Positions 7,976-17,420 of a DNA stretch of 34,746 nt are shown here, in pieces (the stretch's first letter is position 1; each line of letters begins with the position of its first letter). The translations under genes and the position numbers were made by a program. A model generated the notes under the pieces. That model searched no databases. It saw only the letters and a list, made by a program, of their open reading frames with translations, and was not told where the DNA came from. The stretch lies in contig JAKLDZ010000010.1 in assembly GCA_022703255.1 (NCBI GenBank), forward strand, positions 1-34,746, read 5' to 3'. This stretch comes from Myxococcota bacterium (GTDB taxonomy: Bacteria > Myxococcota_A > Polyangia > Polyangiales > Polyangiaceae).

Positions 7976-9267
7976 CCGACCAGCTCATCGTTCTGCTCGG
8001 CGACGCCAGGATCGGGCACCTCGAGCGCGATCGCCGCGGACAGCTTCGCTTCACCTACGAGGAGTCGTTCCGCAACGAGCGCAACGCCTGCCCGCTGTCC
8101 CTGTCGATGCCGCTTGCGCGCGCGGAGCACGGGCACGAAGCCGTGGAGCCGTTCCTGTGGAACCTCCTGCCCGACAATGAGCTCATTCTCGAGCGGTGGG
8201 CGCGGCGCTTCCAGGTGTCTGCGCGAAGCGCGTTCTCGCTCATCGCGGCGGTAGGTGAGGACTGCGCCGGGGCCGTGCGATTCGTTGCGCCCGATCGGGA
8301 AGGCGAAGTGCCCGCCGAGGGCGTCGGCAACGTCGACTGGATCTCCGCGCGCGAGATCGAAACCAGGCTCCGTGCGCTCCGCGAGGACGCTTCGGCCTGG
8401 CGCCGGGCCACCGACACCGGGCAGTTCAGTCTTGCAGGGGCGCAGCCAAAGACCGCATTGCTCCGCGAAGGCAAGCGTTGGGGCGTCCCCTCCGGTCGAA
8501 TGCCCACGACTCACATCCTCAAGCCTGGCGCCCTCGGACTCGACGGCCACGCCGAGAACGAACACCTGTGCCTCCTTCTGGCGCGCGACCTCGGCTTGCC
8601 CACTGCCACTTCGGAGCTCATGCACTTCGGCGACGAGGTCGCCATTGTCGTCGAGCGCTACGACCGCTTGCGGACCCAGTCGGGCGTCACCCGGGCCCAC
8701 CAGGAAGACACCTGCCAGGCGCTCGGCGTCCATCCGACGCGGAAGTACGAGAACGAAGGGGGTCCCGGCGTGACGAGCATCGCCAGGATACTCAGAGAGC
8801 ACTCGCGCGCGCCGGCAGAGGACATCGACACGTTCATCGACGCCCTCGCGTTCAACTGGATCGTTGCGGGGACGGACGCCCACGCGAAGAACTACTCGTT
8901 CCTCATCGGGATCGGGGGAACGATCCGGCTGGCGCCGCTCTATGACATCGCAAGCGCGCTGCCGTACGAGTCCATGCGTGAGCAGAAGATCAAGCTCGCG
9001 ATGAAGATCGGCGGCAAATACCGCGTCCGCGACATAGGCGCTCATGAGTGGCAGAAGTGCGCAGGGGAGCTCGAGTTGGATCCCGATCCGGTGCTGGCCC
9101 GCGTGGCGGGAATGGCGGCTTCCATTCCCGACCAGGTATCGGCGTTGCGAGAGAGAGAGCAGGAGAAGGGGCTCGCCCACCCGGTGGTCGAACGCCTTGT
9201 CGACGCGATCATCAAGCGGGCCCGGAGCTGCGCGCGAGTGATGCCGGGAGCCCCATCAACACGATAG
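7972..9267 (+). CDS. hipA: HipA-like serine/threonine kinase toxin
   Basis: 431 aa, close to the 440 of E. coli HipA. The N-terminal subdomain (1-105) is followed by the kinase core: F-S153-L-A-G-A-Q-P-K-T-A-L (the phosphate-binding and autophosphorylation loop; S153 aligns with E. coli S150), H-I-L-K184-P, VERYDR (227-232), QEDTCQALG (244-252), G-T-D302-A-H-A-K-N307 (catalytic loop) and A-P-L-Y-D325 (metal Asp). All key residues are present, so it should be active. E. coli HipA phosphorylates GltX and triggers (p)ppGpp-linked growth arrest; the target here is unknown. Its 3' end overlaps a helicase fragment on the other strand by 12 bases. Confidence 0.92.
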   Translation: MTDQLIVLLGDARIGHLERDRRGQLRFTYEESFRNERNACPLSLSMPLARAEHGHEAVEPFLWNLLPDNELILERWARRFQVSARSAFSLIAAVGEDCAGAVRFVAPDREGEVPAEGVGNVDWISAREIETRLRALREDASAWRRATDTGQFSLAGAQPKTALLREGKRWGVPSGRMPTTHILKPGALGLDGHAENEHLCLLLARDLGLPTATSELMHFGDEVAIVVERYDRLRTQSGVTRAHQEDTCQALGVHPTRKYENEGGPGVTSIARILREHSRAPAEDIDTFIDALAFNWIVAGTDAHAKNYSFLIGIGGTIRLAPLYDIASALPYESMREQKIKLAMKIGGKYRVRDIGAHEWQKCAGELELDPDPVLARVAGMAASIPDQVSALREREQEKGLAHPVVERLVDAIIKRARSCARVMPGAPSTR

Positions 9268-9768
9268 AGCCACCCCGCTGCGCCCATCGCCTTCTTCCAG
9301 CAGCACTTCTTGTACTAAGTCCCCACCGATCATCTCCACTTGCGAGCCGTCCACGACCGCCACCCACACGCGCGCCGGAGCGAGCAGCCCCAGCCGCATC
9401 GCCTCGTCGAGCTCGACCCTGTGCACCAGGTCGGGAAAGTAGCGTTCCAGCGCGCGTTGCTGGTCGTAGTCCGGCGTGGCGGTGAGCCCGATTCTCACCG
9501 ATGCCGGATCGAACGACTCCCTCAGGATCCGCGTTCGCGCCTCCGTCATCGCGTGGTGTGCTTCGTCCAGGAACACGAGCGGAGCGCTCCGGATTGCCTT
9601 GGGCAGCGCCCGCTCACGCGTCCGGGAGTGGAGCATCGAATACGTGGTCACGTTCACGCCCTTGCGAACGACGCGGACCTCGTCCCCGTCGAAACGCCCG
9701 ATGGCCAGGCCTGGAACGTGACGCCCGAGCTCCTGGCACGTCTGCCGCACGAGGGTGCGGCTGGACAA
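9256..9768 (-). pseudogene. Internal fragment of a DEAD/DEAH-box helicase
   Basis: The frame encodes about 170 residues: S-S-R-T-L-V-R-Q (the motif Ia region), then VFLDEAHH (motif II) and G-L-T-A-T-P (motif III), then Y-F-P-D-L-V-H-R-V-E-L-D-E-A-M-R-L-G-L-L, as in restriction-type or SF2 helicases. The P-loop (motif I) that should lie just upstream is missing, and so is the whole second RecA domain. The upstream break coincides with a 10-base C run (9774-9783). The downstream end runs into the 3' end of hipA. It looks like a remnant left by a deletion and is unlikely to be functional. Confidence 0.7.
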
Positions 9769-9773
9769 TGCGG

Positions 9774-9783
9774 CCCCCCCCCC
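9774..9783. repeat. 10-base poly-C run at a break point
   Basis: Ten consecutive C lie between the start of the helicase fragment and the end of the aminomutase gene. This could be a slippage site, a sequencing-length error or a join scar. It sits exactly where the helicase loses its N-terminal part. Confidence 0.5.
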
Positions 9784-9799
9784 GCTCCCGGACGTCCCG

Positions 9800-11599
9800 T
9801 CAGAAGTAGTACCAGATGCTCTCGTAGTCCTCGGGATTCTCCCCCGCCTCGGCCAGGCGAGTCAGATACTCGAAGATGGGCACGTCGGAGCCGACATACG
9901 GAGCCCTCTTCAGCACACGCTTCTCCCAAGGGTGGAACTCGTAGACGCGCGATCCATCGGGCAGGATGGACACCAGATCGCGGTGTTGAATCGCTCGCAG
10001 GTGATTCTTGCCCAGCCCTGGCACGTTGTAGACCGCCTCGTCCGTGCGACGCAGTCCGGGCAGCAGACGCGATTCCTCCTTCTGCTCCTGGAGCATTCGC
10101 GCCAGGGGCACCCGATACGGACGGGTCTCCTCCTTGCCCTTGGGGGCGAACGTGTAGTACGGGTCCACGCCGCAGCGCTTGAGGAGCATGCGCAGGCGTG
10201 CCGCCTCGAAGCGTCGGGAGACGAAGAACGTGTACACGAGCTGGTTGTAGACCGCGATGCCTTGACGACGCAGCCGGTCGATTGCCGCGACGAACTCGGG
10301 AGTCACCTCGTAGGGGTGTTCGACGTGCGTGACCACGCAGAGCTCGCGACGCCCCGGCTTGCGCAACGCCCCGAGCTTTTCGGCCAGTCGCTCCGTGATG
10401 CGCATCGGCACGGTCACCGGGATGCGGGTGCCGATACGAATCAGGTCCACGCTCTCGATGCGAGCGAGGCGGCCAAGGAGGTGGTCGAGGCGCGTGTCGC
10501 TCATCGTCAGAGGGTCTCCGCCGGTGACGAGCACCTCGCGAATCGCCGGGTGTTGCTCGATCCACGCGCAGGCCGCCTCCACCTTCTCTGCGGAGGCGAG
10601 AGCGCCGGGGCTCATCGCTTCGTCGATCTCCCAGTTCCGTTGGCAATACACGCAGATCTGCGGACACGTGTTGTACGGCTTCAGAATCGCGATCGCCGGG
10701 TAGCGCCGAGTCACCAGATCGATCGGGGAAGTGTCGTGTTCGAGCATGAAGTCGAAGGACTGCCCGCGCTCGCCATGGTGGGCTGCCATCTCCCGAACGT
10801 ACGTGTCCGGAGGGAGCACCTGCGCCCGCACGGCCCGGTCCCGTCCGGCTTCCGGATCCTCATCCATCAGCGACAGGTAGTAGGGTGTGACGCCGAAGGG
10901 CAACCGCGCCTCCACCGCGCTCCGCACGCTGGCAAGAGTGCGTGCATCGAGCGTCACCAGCTTCTCGAGAATGTCAGAGGTCTTGATGACGTGACGCACC
11001 TGCCAATGCCAGTCGGTCCAGTCGGACGCGTTGGCCCCGAAGTAGTCCAAGATGCGATCGCGGCGGGCTCGGCGGCGCTCGCGTGCTTCGTCGCTCAACC
11101 CGTCGGGATACCTGCTCATCCGGGCCTCGGCGCGACTCCACATCCTGTCGAGCACGCGTGAGCGCTGCAAGGCTGCCTCGCGCCCCTTGAGGCGCTCGTC
11201 GAAGTCGACGTCGGCCGGGGTCGTGTTGCGGGCTCTCCCGGCAACCCCTTCGGCGAGGTGGATGACCTCCGCGTAGAATCCGGGGCCCAGATCCGGTCGA
11301 GGCCGATCGTGTGCGATGTCCCACAGGGCGGCCATGACACTGAAGCCGCTTCGCTTGTCCGAGCTCTTGCGCAGGATTGAGCGCCAGGCGCGGGCGCAGT
11401 CCCGCACCACGATCTGGTCTTCGTGCCCCAGCGTGCAGCCCTCCAACGAGGAATCGAACTGGTACTTCGAAACGCGCCGGAAAATGGCTGCGCGGGCCGA
11501 CCGGACATCGGGGCATTGCCTGATCAGCTCGGTGAGCTCGAAAGCCCTGCGAAGGAACTCGTCGCGGGTGAAGCTCGCCGGGCCGTGCCAACGTGTCAT
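9800..11599 (-). CDS. KamA-family radical SAM aminomutase, probable glutamate 2,3-aminomutase
   Basis: 599 aa. Residues about 190-570 are the aminomutase core: WTDWHWQ (194-200), the cluster motif C312-x3-C316-x2-C319, a G-G-D-P segment (360-363) and the PLP lysine K531 in PGLGK. The family is SAM- and PLP-dependent and moves an alpha-amino group to the beta position. Lysine 2,3-aminomutase uses Asp293 and Asp330 (Clostridium numbering) to hold the lysine side chain. Here those positions are K487 (YYTFAPK) and N525 (VYNVPG). As I recall, Lys and Asn are what glutamate 2,3-aminomutase has, so glutamate to beta-glutamate is the preferred reaction; beta-glutamate is an osmolyte. About 150 extra N-terminal residues (helical, charged) have no recognised function. 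It stands alone on its strand. Confidence 0.85.
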   Translation of the reverse strand: MTRWHGPASFTRDEFLRRAFELTELIRQCPDVRSARAAIFRRVSKYQFDSSLEGCTLGHEDQIVVRDCARAWRSILRKSSDKRSGFSVMAALWDIAHDRPRPDLGPGFYAEVIHLAEGVAGRARNTTPADVDFDERLKGREAALQRSRVLDRMWSRAEARMSRYPDGLSDEARERRRARRDRILDYFGANASDWTDWHWQVRHVIKTSDILEKLVTLDARTLASVRSAVEARLPFGVTPYYLSLMDEDPEAGRDRAVRAQVLPPDTYVREMAAHHGERGQSFDFMLEHDTSPIDLVTRRYPAIAILKPYNTCPQICVYCQRNWEIDEAMSPGALASAEKVEAACAWIEQHPAIREVLVTGGDPLTMSDTRLDHLLGRLARIESVDLIRIGTRIPVTVPMRITERLAEKLGALRKPGRRELCVVTHVEHPYEVTPEFVAAIDRLRRQGIAVYNQLVYTFFVSRRFEAARLRMLLKRCGVDPYYTFAPKGKEETRPYRVPLARMLQEQKEESRLLPGLRRTDEAVYNVPGLGKNHLRAIQHRDLVSILPDGSRVYEFHPWEKRVLKRAPYVGSDVPIFEYLTRLAEAGENPEDYESIWYYF

Positions 11600-11891
11600 T
11601 CTCGATCCTTTCGCTCCTCTCGCTCGATTGGTGCGCGCCTGCAGCCTACACCAGTCCCCCCATCCGTGCTCGCTCCGTGTTGCCGTCGCTCGATCCCCAA
11701 GCCCTCACGATCGAGCGCATCGGACAGGTCCCCACTTCGATGCGGTTCCCGCTGACGCGCACGAACCGTAGCGGACGCAATCCTGCGCACGTGGGGCACG
11801 GCCAAGCGGTTCGTTCGTCCGAACGTCCGCGAATATCCTGGGGAAGATCCCCCGTTCCTCTCCGTAGCAGACCTGTGGCAAGAGGGACCTC
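11600..11891. other. Divergent intergenic region
   Basis: 292 bases between the aminomutase (-) and the large lipoprotein (+). A perfect palindrome (CGTTCG TC CGAACG, 11812-11825) could be an operator, and a small GGGGA/TCCCC hairpin (11840-11852) lies in the lipoprotein leader. No gene was seen. Confidence 0.35.
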
Positions 11892-14474
11892 ATGAAATAC
11901 GTCAACACGTGTACTGGCACTCTGATCACCATCCTCTCCACCGCATGCCTGGTTGTGGCCTGCGGTTCGGACTCCGACTCTCCCGGAGCCGCGGGCTCCG
12001 CGGGCTCTGACGGCGGCTGGGGCGGCTCCGCAGGCTCCGCCGGCAACCTCCCCGACGGCGGCTCGAGCACCTGGAATCCCACGCTCCCCGCCTTCACCCC
12101 GCCCGAAAAGGACGTCATCATCGGTCAGGTCGTCTCCAAGGCGGGCAAGCCCGTCGAGGGCGTCACCGTCAGCATCCCGGGCGGAAAGACCGCCACCACG
12201 AACTACGACGGCCTGTACTTCATCGCCGATGTCGCGGCGTCCGAACGGATCGTCGTCACCTTCGCCCATCCAGGGTTCGTCACCACCACCCGCAGCGCCA
12301 CCATGTTCGACGACGGACGCGTGATGGCCAATGCGGTGCTGCTCGCGCGCGGCGGCTCGGTCGCTCTCGATTCCGGCGCGGCGACCTTCGGACACGGACG
12401 CGTGCAGTTCGCCTCCGGCGCCGTCGTCGACGACAAGGGCAACCCCGCCTCGAGCGTGCGCGTGCAGATGACCCCCTATGACGTCAAGGGAAACGGCGTG
12501 CGCAGCGCCCCCGGCGACTTCAGCGCCACCAACGCCTCGAACCAGACCGTGCTGCTCGAGACCTTCGGCATGGCCGACTTCAAGCTGACCGACGACGACG
12601 GCAACCCGCTCAAGATCAAGGACGGCGAGAAGGCCACGATCGAGATGCTCCTGCCAGAGGACACCAAGCTGGTCGAGGGCGACACCGTCCCCGCCTGGCA
12701 CTTCGACGAGCAGACCGGTCGGTGGATCGAGCAGGGGACCGGGACTGTCGCGAAGTACTCACAGGACCCCGCCCGTCTCGCCTGGGTCGCCGACGTTCCG
12801 CACTTCTCTTCGTGGAACTGTGACAAGGAGATGGAGACCACCTGCGTGACGGGGGTGGTCAAGAAGTGCGATGGGACTCCGGCTTCCGGCGCAGACCTGA
12901 TGGGCCAGGGAATCGACTACGACGGCGCCTCGAGCGCGTATGGCGACGCCCAGGGCTCCTTCTGCCTCAACGTCCGCAAGAACTCCCAGGTCCGTCTGTA
13001 TGCAGCTGCGGACTACGGCGGAAATCGTCTGGTCGGCTACACCGACGTGACCACTCCGGACACCGTCTCCTCGTGCCCCGCGGGGCCCTGCGTGCAGGCG
13101 GACATCACGCTTCCCTGCACTCCCGCGGAGTCGACGCTCGACTGCGACGACACGTACTTCGCCGGGTGCAAGTCGTGCGTCACGGGACGCGTCGTCGACA
13201 AGAACGGCACGCCCGTGAAAGCCATCGTGAAGGTGGGTACGGGGTTGACCTCCTTCTCGGTGATCACCGACGCCAACGGCTCGTATTGCGCGCCTGCAGG
13301 TCTCGACTCCATGACCACGATCAGCGCCACCGGCCCCGGCAACACGACCGGGCAGGTGACATTCTCCGCGACCAAGGCGGGTGCGTGCCCGTCGTGCGAC
13401 CAGGCCTCGGATCTCGTGCTCGACGTCTCCAGCTCTTCTACCGAGGAATACGACTTCTCGGAGTGCCCCACGGTCGTGGGCGGCGTCACCCTCGAGTCCG
13501 TGGTCATCGACGGTGCGAGTCCGTCGTTTGCCACGCTCGACAAGGCCTGGGTCTCGATCGCGCCCACGCAGCAGACCAACGAGCAGGGGCAGCCCGTGTG
13601 GGCGATGTACCTGCACCTCGTGAGCGCGGAGAGCAAGAACATCAGCGGACAGCCGATGATCGGCGTGTCGCTGCACCTGGACACTCCCCCCGCGGGTCCT
13701 GCGGTGTACGACGTCGAGGCGCCGGACGAAGGGGTCGTGTTCCGGGCCGACGCGTACTCCACCGCTGGAGGCGTGATCGGTCTCGGCACCACGACCTACG
13801 GCCTCGGAGATTCCGGCAGCTCGACGTTGGGCAAGGGAACGGTCAAGTTCGACCAGGGCTTCGGCAAGACGGGTGACCCGATCACCGGGCGCTTCGATCT
13901 GGAGCTGGGACCGGAGTGCGCGCCGAAGTCCTCCAGGGTAATCCTGCACGGCACCTTCAATACCAAGGCTGGCGAGCAGCTCGCGCTGTTCCCCAGCGGC
14001 GTGACCGATCCGAACTCGCCCGAGTTCAAGGCCTGGTATTGCTCGCTCTACGATCTGGCCGCGATGGCGCCGCTGATGACCACCCCGAAGGGCGCGGTGC
14101 AGGCGAGTGTCGACGGCACGCCCGTCATGGTCGACCCCGACGCGGCTTTCATGAACACGGCGTCGTACTCGTGGGAGAACGACCGGCTCACGATGGCGCT
14201 CTATGGTCAGACGCAGACGCTGAACTTCACGGTCGAGACGCCGATGGTGGGCGCCAATCCGATCGCGTATGCGACGTTCATCGAGGATGGATCGGACTGC
14301 CTGTACGAGGTGAGCCAGGGCACGCTGACGCTCGATCCGTTCACTGCGCCCGATGCGGTGGAGTGGCTCACGGGCGCCTTCAGCTTCACGGTGACCAAGT
14401 CGCAGTACTCGTCCGAGACCAACTGCCCCGACCACGCGATTACCGGCCAGCTCGGCGCTGCCGTCTGCCGCTGA
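11892..14474 (+). CDS. Large lipoprotein with carboxypeptidase-regulatory-like repeats
   Basis: 860 aa. A GAGGGA ribosome site precedes the ATG. The signal peptide ends in V-V-A-C24, followed by a Gly/Ser/Ala linker to about residue 60. Three beta-sandwich segments resemble CarboxypepD-regulatory or transthyretin-like domains: about 74-140 (IIGQVVSKAGKPVEGVTVSI), about 313-375 (starting C-V-T-G-V-V-K-K-C-D-G-T) and about 426-490 (C-V-T-G-R-V-V-D-K-N-G-T-P). The C-terminal half (about 500-860) is beta-rich with scattered cysteines and no recognised family. Such proteins are frequent surface lipoproteins in Polyangia; a carbohydrate-binding or adhesive role is possible but not shown. No operon partner is seen. 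Confidence 0.82.
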   Translation: MKYVNTCTGTLITILSTACLVVACGSDSDSPGAAGSAGSDGGWGGSAGSAGNLPDGGSSTWNPTLPAFTPPEKDVIIGQVVSKAGKPVEGVTVSIPGGKTATTNYDGLYFIADVAASERIVVTFAHPGFVTTTRSATMFDDGRVMANAVLLARGGSVALDSGAATFGHGRVQFASGAVVDDKGNPASSVRVQMTPYDVKGNGVRSAPGDFSATNASNQTVLLETFGMADFKLTDDDGNPLKIKDGEKATIEMLLPEDTKLVEGDTVPAWHFDEQTGRWIEQGTGTVAKYSQDPARLAWVADVPHFSSWNCDKEMETTCVTGVVKKCDGTPASGADLMGQGIDYDGASSAYGDAQGSFCLNVRKNSQVRLYAAADYGGNRLVGYTDVTTPDTVSSCPAGPCVQADITLPCTPAESTLDCDDTYFAGCKSCVTGRVVDKNGTPVKAIVKVGTGLTSFSVITDANGSYCAPAGLDSMTTISATGPGNTTGQVTFSATKAGACPSCDQASDLVLDVSSSSTEEYDFSECPTVVGGVTLESVVIDGASPSFATLDKAWVSIAPTQQTNEQGQPVWAMYLHLVSAESKNISGQPMIGVSLHLDTPPAGPAVYDVEAPDEGVVFRADAYSTAGGVIGLGTTTYGLGDSGSSTLGKGTVKFDQGFGKTGDPITGRFDLELGPECAPKSSRVILHGTFNTKAGEQLALFPSGVTDPNSPEFKAWYCSLYDLAAMAPLMTTPKGAVQASVDGTPVMVDPDAAFMNTASYSWENDRLTMALYGQTQTLNFTVETPMVGANPIAYATFIEDGSDCLYEVSQGTLTLDPFTAPDAVEWLTGAFSFTVTKSQYSSETNCPDHAITGQLGAAVCR

Positions 14475-14741
14475 CTCCCCGCCTGCCTGTCCCGCCCGCA
14501 TTTCCCATGGTCACCGTCTCGGCGACGGTCTCGGCTCTCTGCCGACGGCCCACGTCGTCGGTCGACCTCGACCGCGCCATCCCGTAGGCGCAGACAATCC
14601 GGCATCGACTCGCGGCACGGGCAACGGACCGTTCCTCACACCCGCGGGACGCCAGATTCTGCTCTCGCGATGGATCGGCGAAGCCTGTGCGTATCCGAAG
14701 TCGGCGAAGACGCGTCGTGCGTTCTGGGCTACGCTTGCGCC

Positions 14742-16121
14742 ATGGTCACGTTCGTCCGGATCCCTTCCTGGTGGAATCGTCGTTCCGCCCATCCGGAGAA
14801 CGTCATGAGCCCGCTCGACATCGGCTACGCGATCGCCCTGCTCGAGCGCCGCGGTGTGCAGGCCCACCTCCTCGACATCGAGGCAACGAACGCTTCTCCC
14901 GATGCCGTACGCCGGGCACTGCTCGATCGGTCGCCAGAGACCGTCGTGCTGCACGCGATCACCCCCGCCATTCCCGACGCCCTTTCTCTGGCGCGCTTCG
15001 TCAAGGAGCGTATCCCTTCGACCCGCAAGGTCGTTCTCGTGGGCCAACACGCCTCCGTGCTCCCCGCGTCGGTCCTCGGTCCCGCTTCCCCCATCGACCT
15101 GTGCATTCGAGGTGAGTTCGAGAGGAAGATCGTCGAGGTCGCCACCGCGCCCACCTTCGACGCGACCGGCACGGCCACGGCGCAGCAGGTCAGCGAGACC
15201 GTGCTGGAGCTCGACGATCTCGACGAGCTCCCCTTCCCTTCGCACGAGCTGTTTCGCAGTCCGCGATATCGAGTCTTTCATCCGACGGGGGTTCGTCGCC
15301 GCTGGAGGTGGGGATTCATCCTCTCGAGTCGGGGGTGCCCACACTCGTGCGTGTACTGCTCGCCGACCCTGCGCAACTCCTTCGGATCCCGCTATCGCAC
15401 GCGCTCCTGCGGGAATGTCGTCGCCGAGCTGCGACACCTGCAGGACCTCGGATTCACGCTCGCGCACTTCAAGGACGACCTGTTCACCCTGCACAAGGAG
15501 CGGATTCACGAGCTCTGCGACGCGATCCTCTCCGCGGGCCTGCGGCTCCCGTGGACGGCGCAGACCCGTCCGGATGCGGTGGACGAGCCGCTTCTCCGGG
15601 CGATGAAGCGCGCGGGATGCCACACGCTCGGCATGGGTGTCGAGACCGGGAGCGCGCGCATGGTCCAACAACTGCGCAAGGGCAACCGGATCGACGACGT
15701 GCGCAATGCCTTCCGTTGGGCGAGGGCGGCCGGCCTGCGCACGGTGGCGTTCTTCATCCTCGGCAGCCCGGGAGAGACGGAGGCCGATGTCTCCGAGACG
15801 TGGCAGATCATGCGGGAGATCGAGCCCAGCATGATCCAGGTGGCGTTCTTCACGCCCTACCCGGGATCGGCCGCGTGGGACGCGAGCCTGTCGGCTTCCC
15901 ACGATCCGACCTCCTTCTCGCACTACAACGCAGTCGTCAACCTCTCCGCGATTCCCACCGATCGGTTGCAGCGGCTGCAGCGCAGATTCTACCTCGACTT
16001 CCTGACGAGGACCGGGTTCGTGCGGGAGTACGCGCGCTCCGAGTGGTTGCCCGCGCTGATCAACGCCGACAAGTTCCTGCCGTTCCTGAAGCTCAGCGCA
16101 TCGTTCCTGATGCGTCGGTGA
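14742..16121 (+). CDS. Cobalamin-binding-type radical SAM protein (copy A)
   Basis: 459 aa from the ATG at 14742; an earlier in-frame ATG at 14670 adds 24 non-family-like residues. Residues about 20-135 form a Rossmann-like B12-binding domain without the classical D-x-H-x-x-G motif, as is usual in this class. The radical SAM core starts with SSRG, then C199-P-H-S-C203-V-Y-C206. SAM-binding segments follow (G-M-G-V-E-T-G-S and F-F-I-L-G-S-P-G-E-T), and the C-terminal about 90 residues are the usual helical extension. Known members methylate unreactive carbons, contract or cyclise rings, or act like BchE. There is no clear Shine-Dalgarno, and a TACGCT six bases before the ATG allows a leaderless transcript. 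It is the outermost gene of the redox block and ends 4 bases from the convergent copy B. Confidence 0.85.
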   Translation: MVTFVRIPSWWNRRSAHPENVMSPLDIGYAIALLERRGVQAHLLDIEATNASPDAVRRALLDRSPETVVLHAITPAIPDALSLARFVKERIPSTRKVVLVGQHASVLPASVLGPASPIDLCIRGEFERKIVEVATAPTFDATGTATAQQVSETVLELDDLDELPFPSHELFRSPRYRVFHPTGVRRRWRWGFILSSRGCPHSCVYCSPTLRNSFGSRYRTRSCGNVVAELRHLQDLGFTLAHFKDDLFTLHKERIHELCDAILSAGLRLPWTAQTRPDAVDEPLLRAMKRAGCHTLGMGVETGSARMVQQLRKGNRIDDVRNAFRWARAAGLRTVAFFILGSPGETEADVSETWQIMREIEPSMIQVAFFTPYPGSAAWDASLSASHDPTSFSHYNAVVNLSAIPTDRLQRLQRRFYLDFLTRTGFVREYARSEWLPALINADKFLPFLKLSASFLMRR

Positions 16122-16125
16122 CCCG

Positions 16126-17412
16126 TCACCAACGCAGCCATTGCGCCGCTCGACGGGCGATGGTGGCCATTCCCGGCAGGCCGCCTCCGGCACGGTCTAC
16201 CAGCGCTCCGAGGCGCGCGGGCTCTCCGTAGTATTGGAGGTAGAACCCCGCGCGGAATGCGCGGAGTGCGGTCCACGCCATGGGTCGATGCGCCTGCTGG
16301 AGGGGCTGTCCGGGCAATCGACGGTAGACGGAGACATGGGCCAGGTCGAGGGGCAGACGGCGAATTGCCGCGGCCTGGGACAGCAGGCCAAGAGGCGTGT
16401 CGTGGGGGAGACCGATCAGGAAGTAGCCGGTGGTGGAGATTCCTCGCCGCCGAGCGTGCCGCGCCACCCGCTCGAGGTGGTCGAGATCGAAGGTCCTGTC
16501 GATGGCCCGCTGATTGTCCCCGCAGAGGCTCTCGAGACCGAAGGCGAGGGACCGCACGCCGGCGCCGGCCATCGCATCCAGCAGGTCTTCGTCCAGCAGG
16601 TCCGGATTCACCCCGTTGGGGAGATCGATCGTGGTGCCCGGCGCCCGCAGCGCGATTCTCTCGAACAGGCCCTTCGCCCAGCTCGGATCGATCACCAGGG
16701 CGTCGTCCTCGAAGACGACGCCTCGCACGCCGTGCTCTGCGCGGAGCCGCCGGATCTCCTCGACCACGGCGTCGGGCTCACGCTTGCGGAAGTCCCCGCG
16801 GCACAGGGCATGGGCCGAGCAGTAGCCGCACCGCTTCACGCACCCGCGGGTGGCGATCATCGCCGTCCTGGCGATTCCGCCGTAGCTCCCCTGCCGGTAA
16901 TACCGATGCATCGGAAACGTCGTCCGATCCGGGAAGTCGAGCGCACCCAGATCGTCGTGCACATACACTTCTGCGCTCCTGCCGTCTCTTCGCACCACCC
17001 CGGGCGGCGCCGCGTCGCCGCTCCACAGCTTCGCGATCGGCAGCTCGCCGTCCCCGCGAACCGCCGCGTCGGCACCGACACGCGCCAACACTTCGTGGGG
17101 TGCGAGGGTGGCGTGCGGGCCTCCCGCCACGATCAGCGCACGCGGTTGCAGGCGCCGCACCAGCGCTGCAATCGACGCCGCCCGCCGGACCTCGGTCGAC
17201 ATGACCCGAATGCCTGCGATCGCGAAGGGCTGCGTCTTCAGGAGTCGCTCCAGGGCCGCATCGGACTCGATTCGCAGATCGATGCCGTGCACCGTCGCGC
17301 CAGCTCGTCGCAGATGTCCAGCGAGATACGCGAGCCCCAGCGGGTAGGTCAGGTCGCGGCTCTTGCCGGGCTCGATGAGCAGCACACTTGGATTGTCTCT
17401 CGTCGAATCCAT
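16126..17412 (-). CDS. Cobalamin-binding-type radical SAM protein (copy B)
   Basis: 428 aa from the ATG at 17412, which puts the B12-like domain (SVLLIEPG, then YPLGLAYLAGHLR) at the N-terminus as in the family. The motif A-G-G-P-H-A-T (96-102) is typical of these Rossmann domains. The cluster motif is C191-V-K-R-C195-G-Y-C198. A SAM-binding G-L-E-S and a G-Y-F-L-I-G-L-P segment follow. It starts 8 bases after the stop of copy C, so the two are co-transcribed. Compared with copies A, C and D, the core and C-terminal tail are short. The substrate is unknown. Confidence 0.87.
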   Translation of the reverse strand: MDSTRDNPSVLLIEPGKSRDLTYPLGLAYLAGHLRRAGATVHGIDLRIESDAALERLLKTQPFAIAGIRVMSTEVRRAASIAALVRRLQPRALIVAGGPHATLAPHEVLARVGADAAVRGDGELPIAKLWSGDAAPPGVVRRDGRSAEVYVHDDLGALDFPDRTTFPMHRYYRQGSYGGIARTAMIATRGCVKRCGYCSAHALCRGDFRKREPDAVVEEIRRLRAEHGVRGVVFEDDALVIDPSWAKGLFERIALRAPGTTIDLPNGVNPDLLDEDLLDAMAGAGVRSLAFGLESLCGDNQRAIDRTFDLDHLERVARHARRRGISTTGYFLIGLPHDTPLGLLSQAAAIRRLPLDLAHVSVYRRLPGQPLQQAHRPMAWTALRAFRAGFYLQYYGEPARLGALVDRAGGGLPGMATIARRAAQWLRW

Positions 17413-17420
17413 GGCCGGGC

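Noticed and set aside
9755-11161. 468-codon + strand frame antisense to the aminomutase
   Set aside because: The - strand frame has the complete radical SAM and PLP motifs; the + frame is a shadow.
12759-14501. 580-codon - strand open frame antisense to the large lipoprotein
   Set aside because: Low-complexity Arg/Val/Gly sequence; the lipoprotein frame has a signal peptide and repeats.
14511-16193. Long - strand open frame (560 codons) antisense to radical SAM copy A
   Set aside because: Arg/Gly/Pro-rich shadow of the + strand gene, with no ribosome site and no family-like motifs; typical in high-GC DNA.
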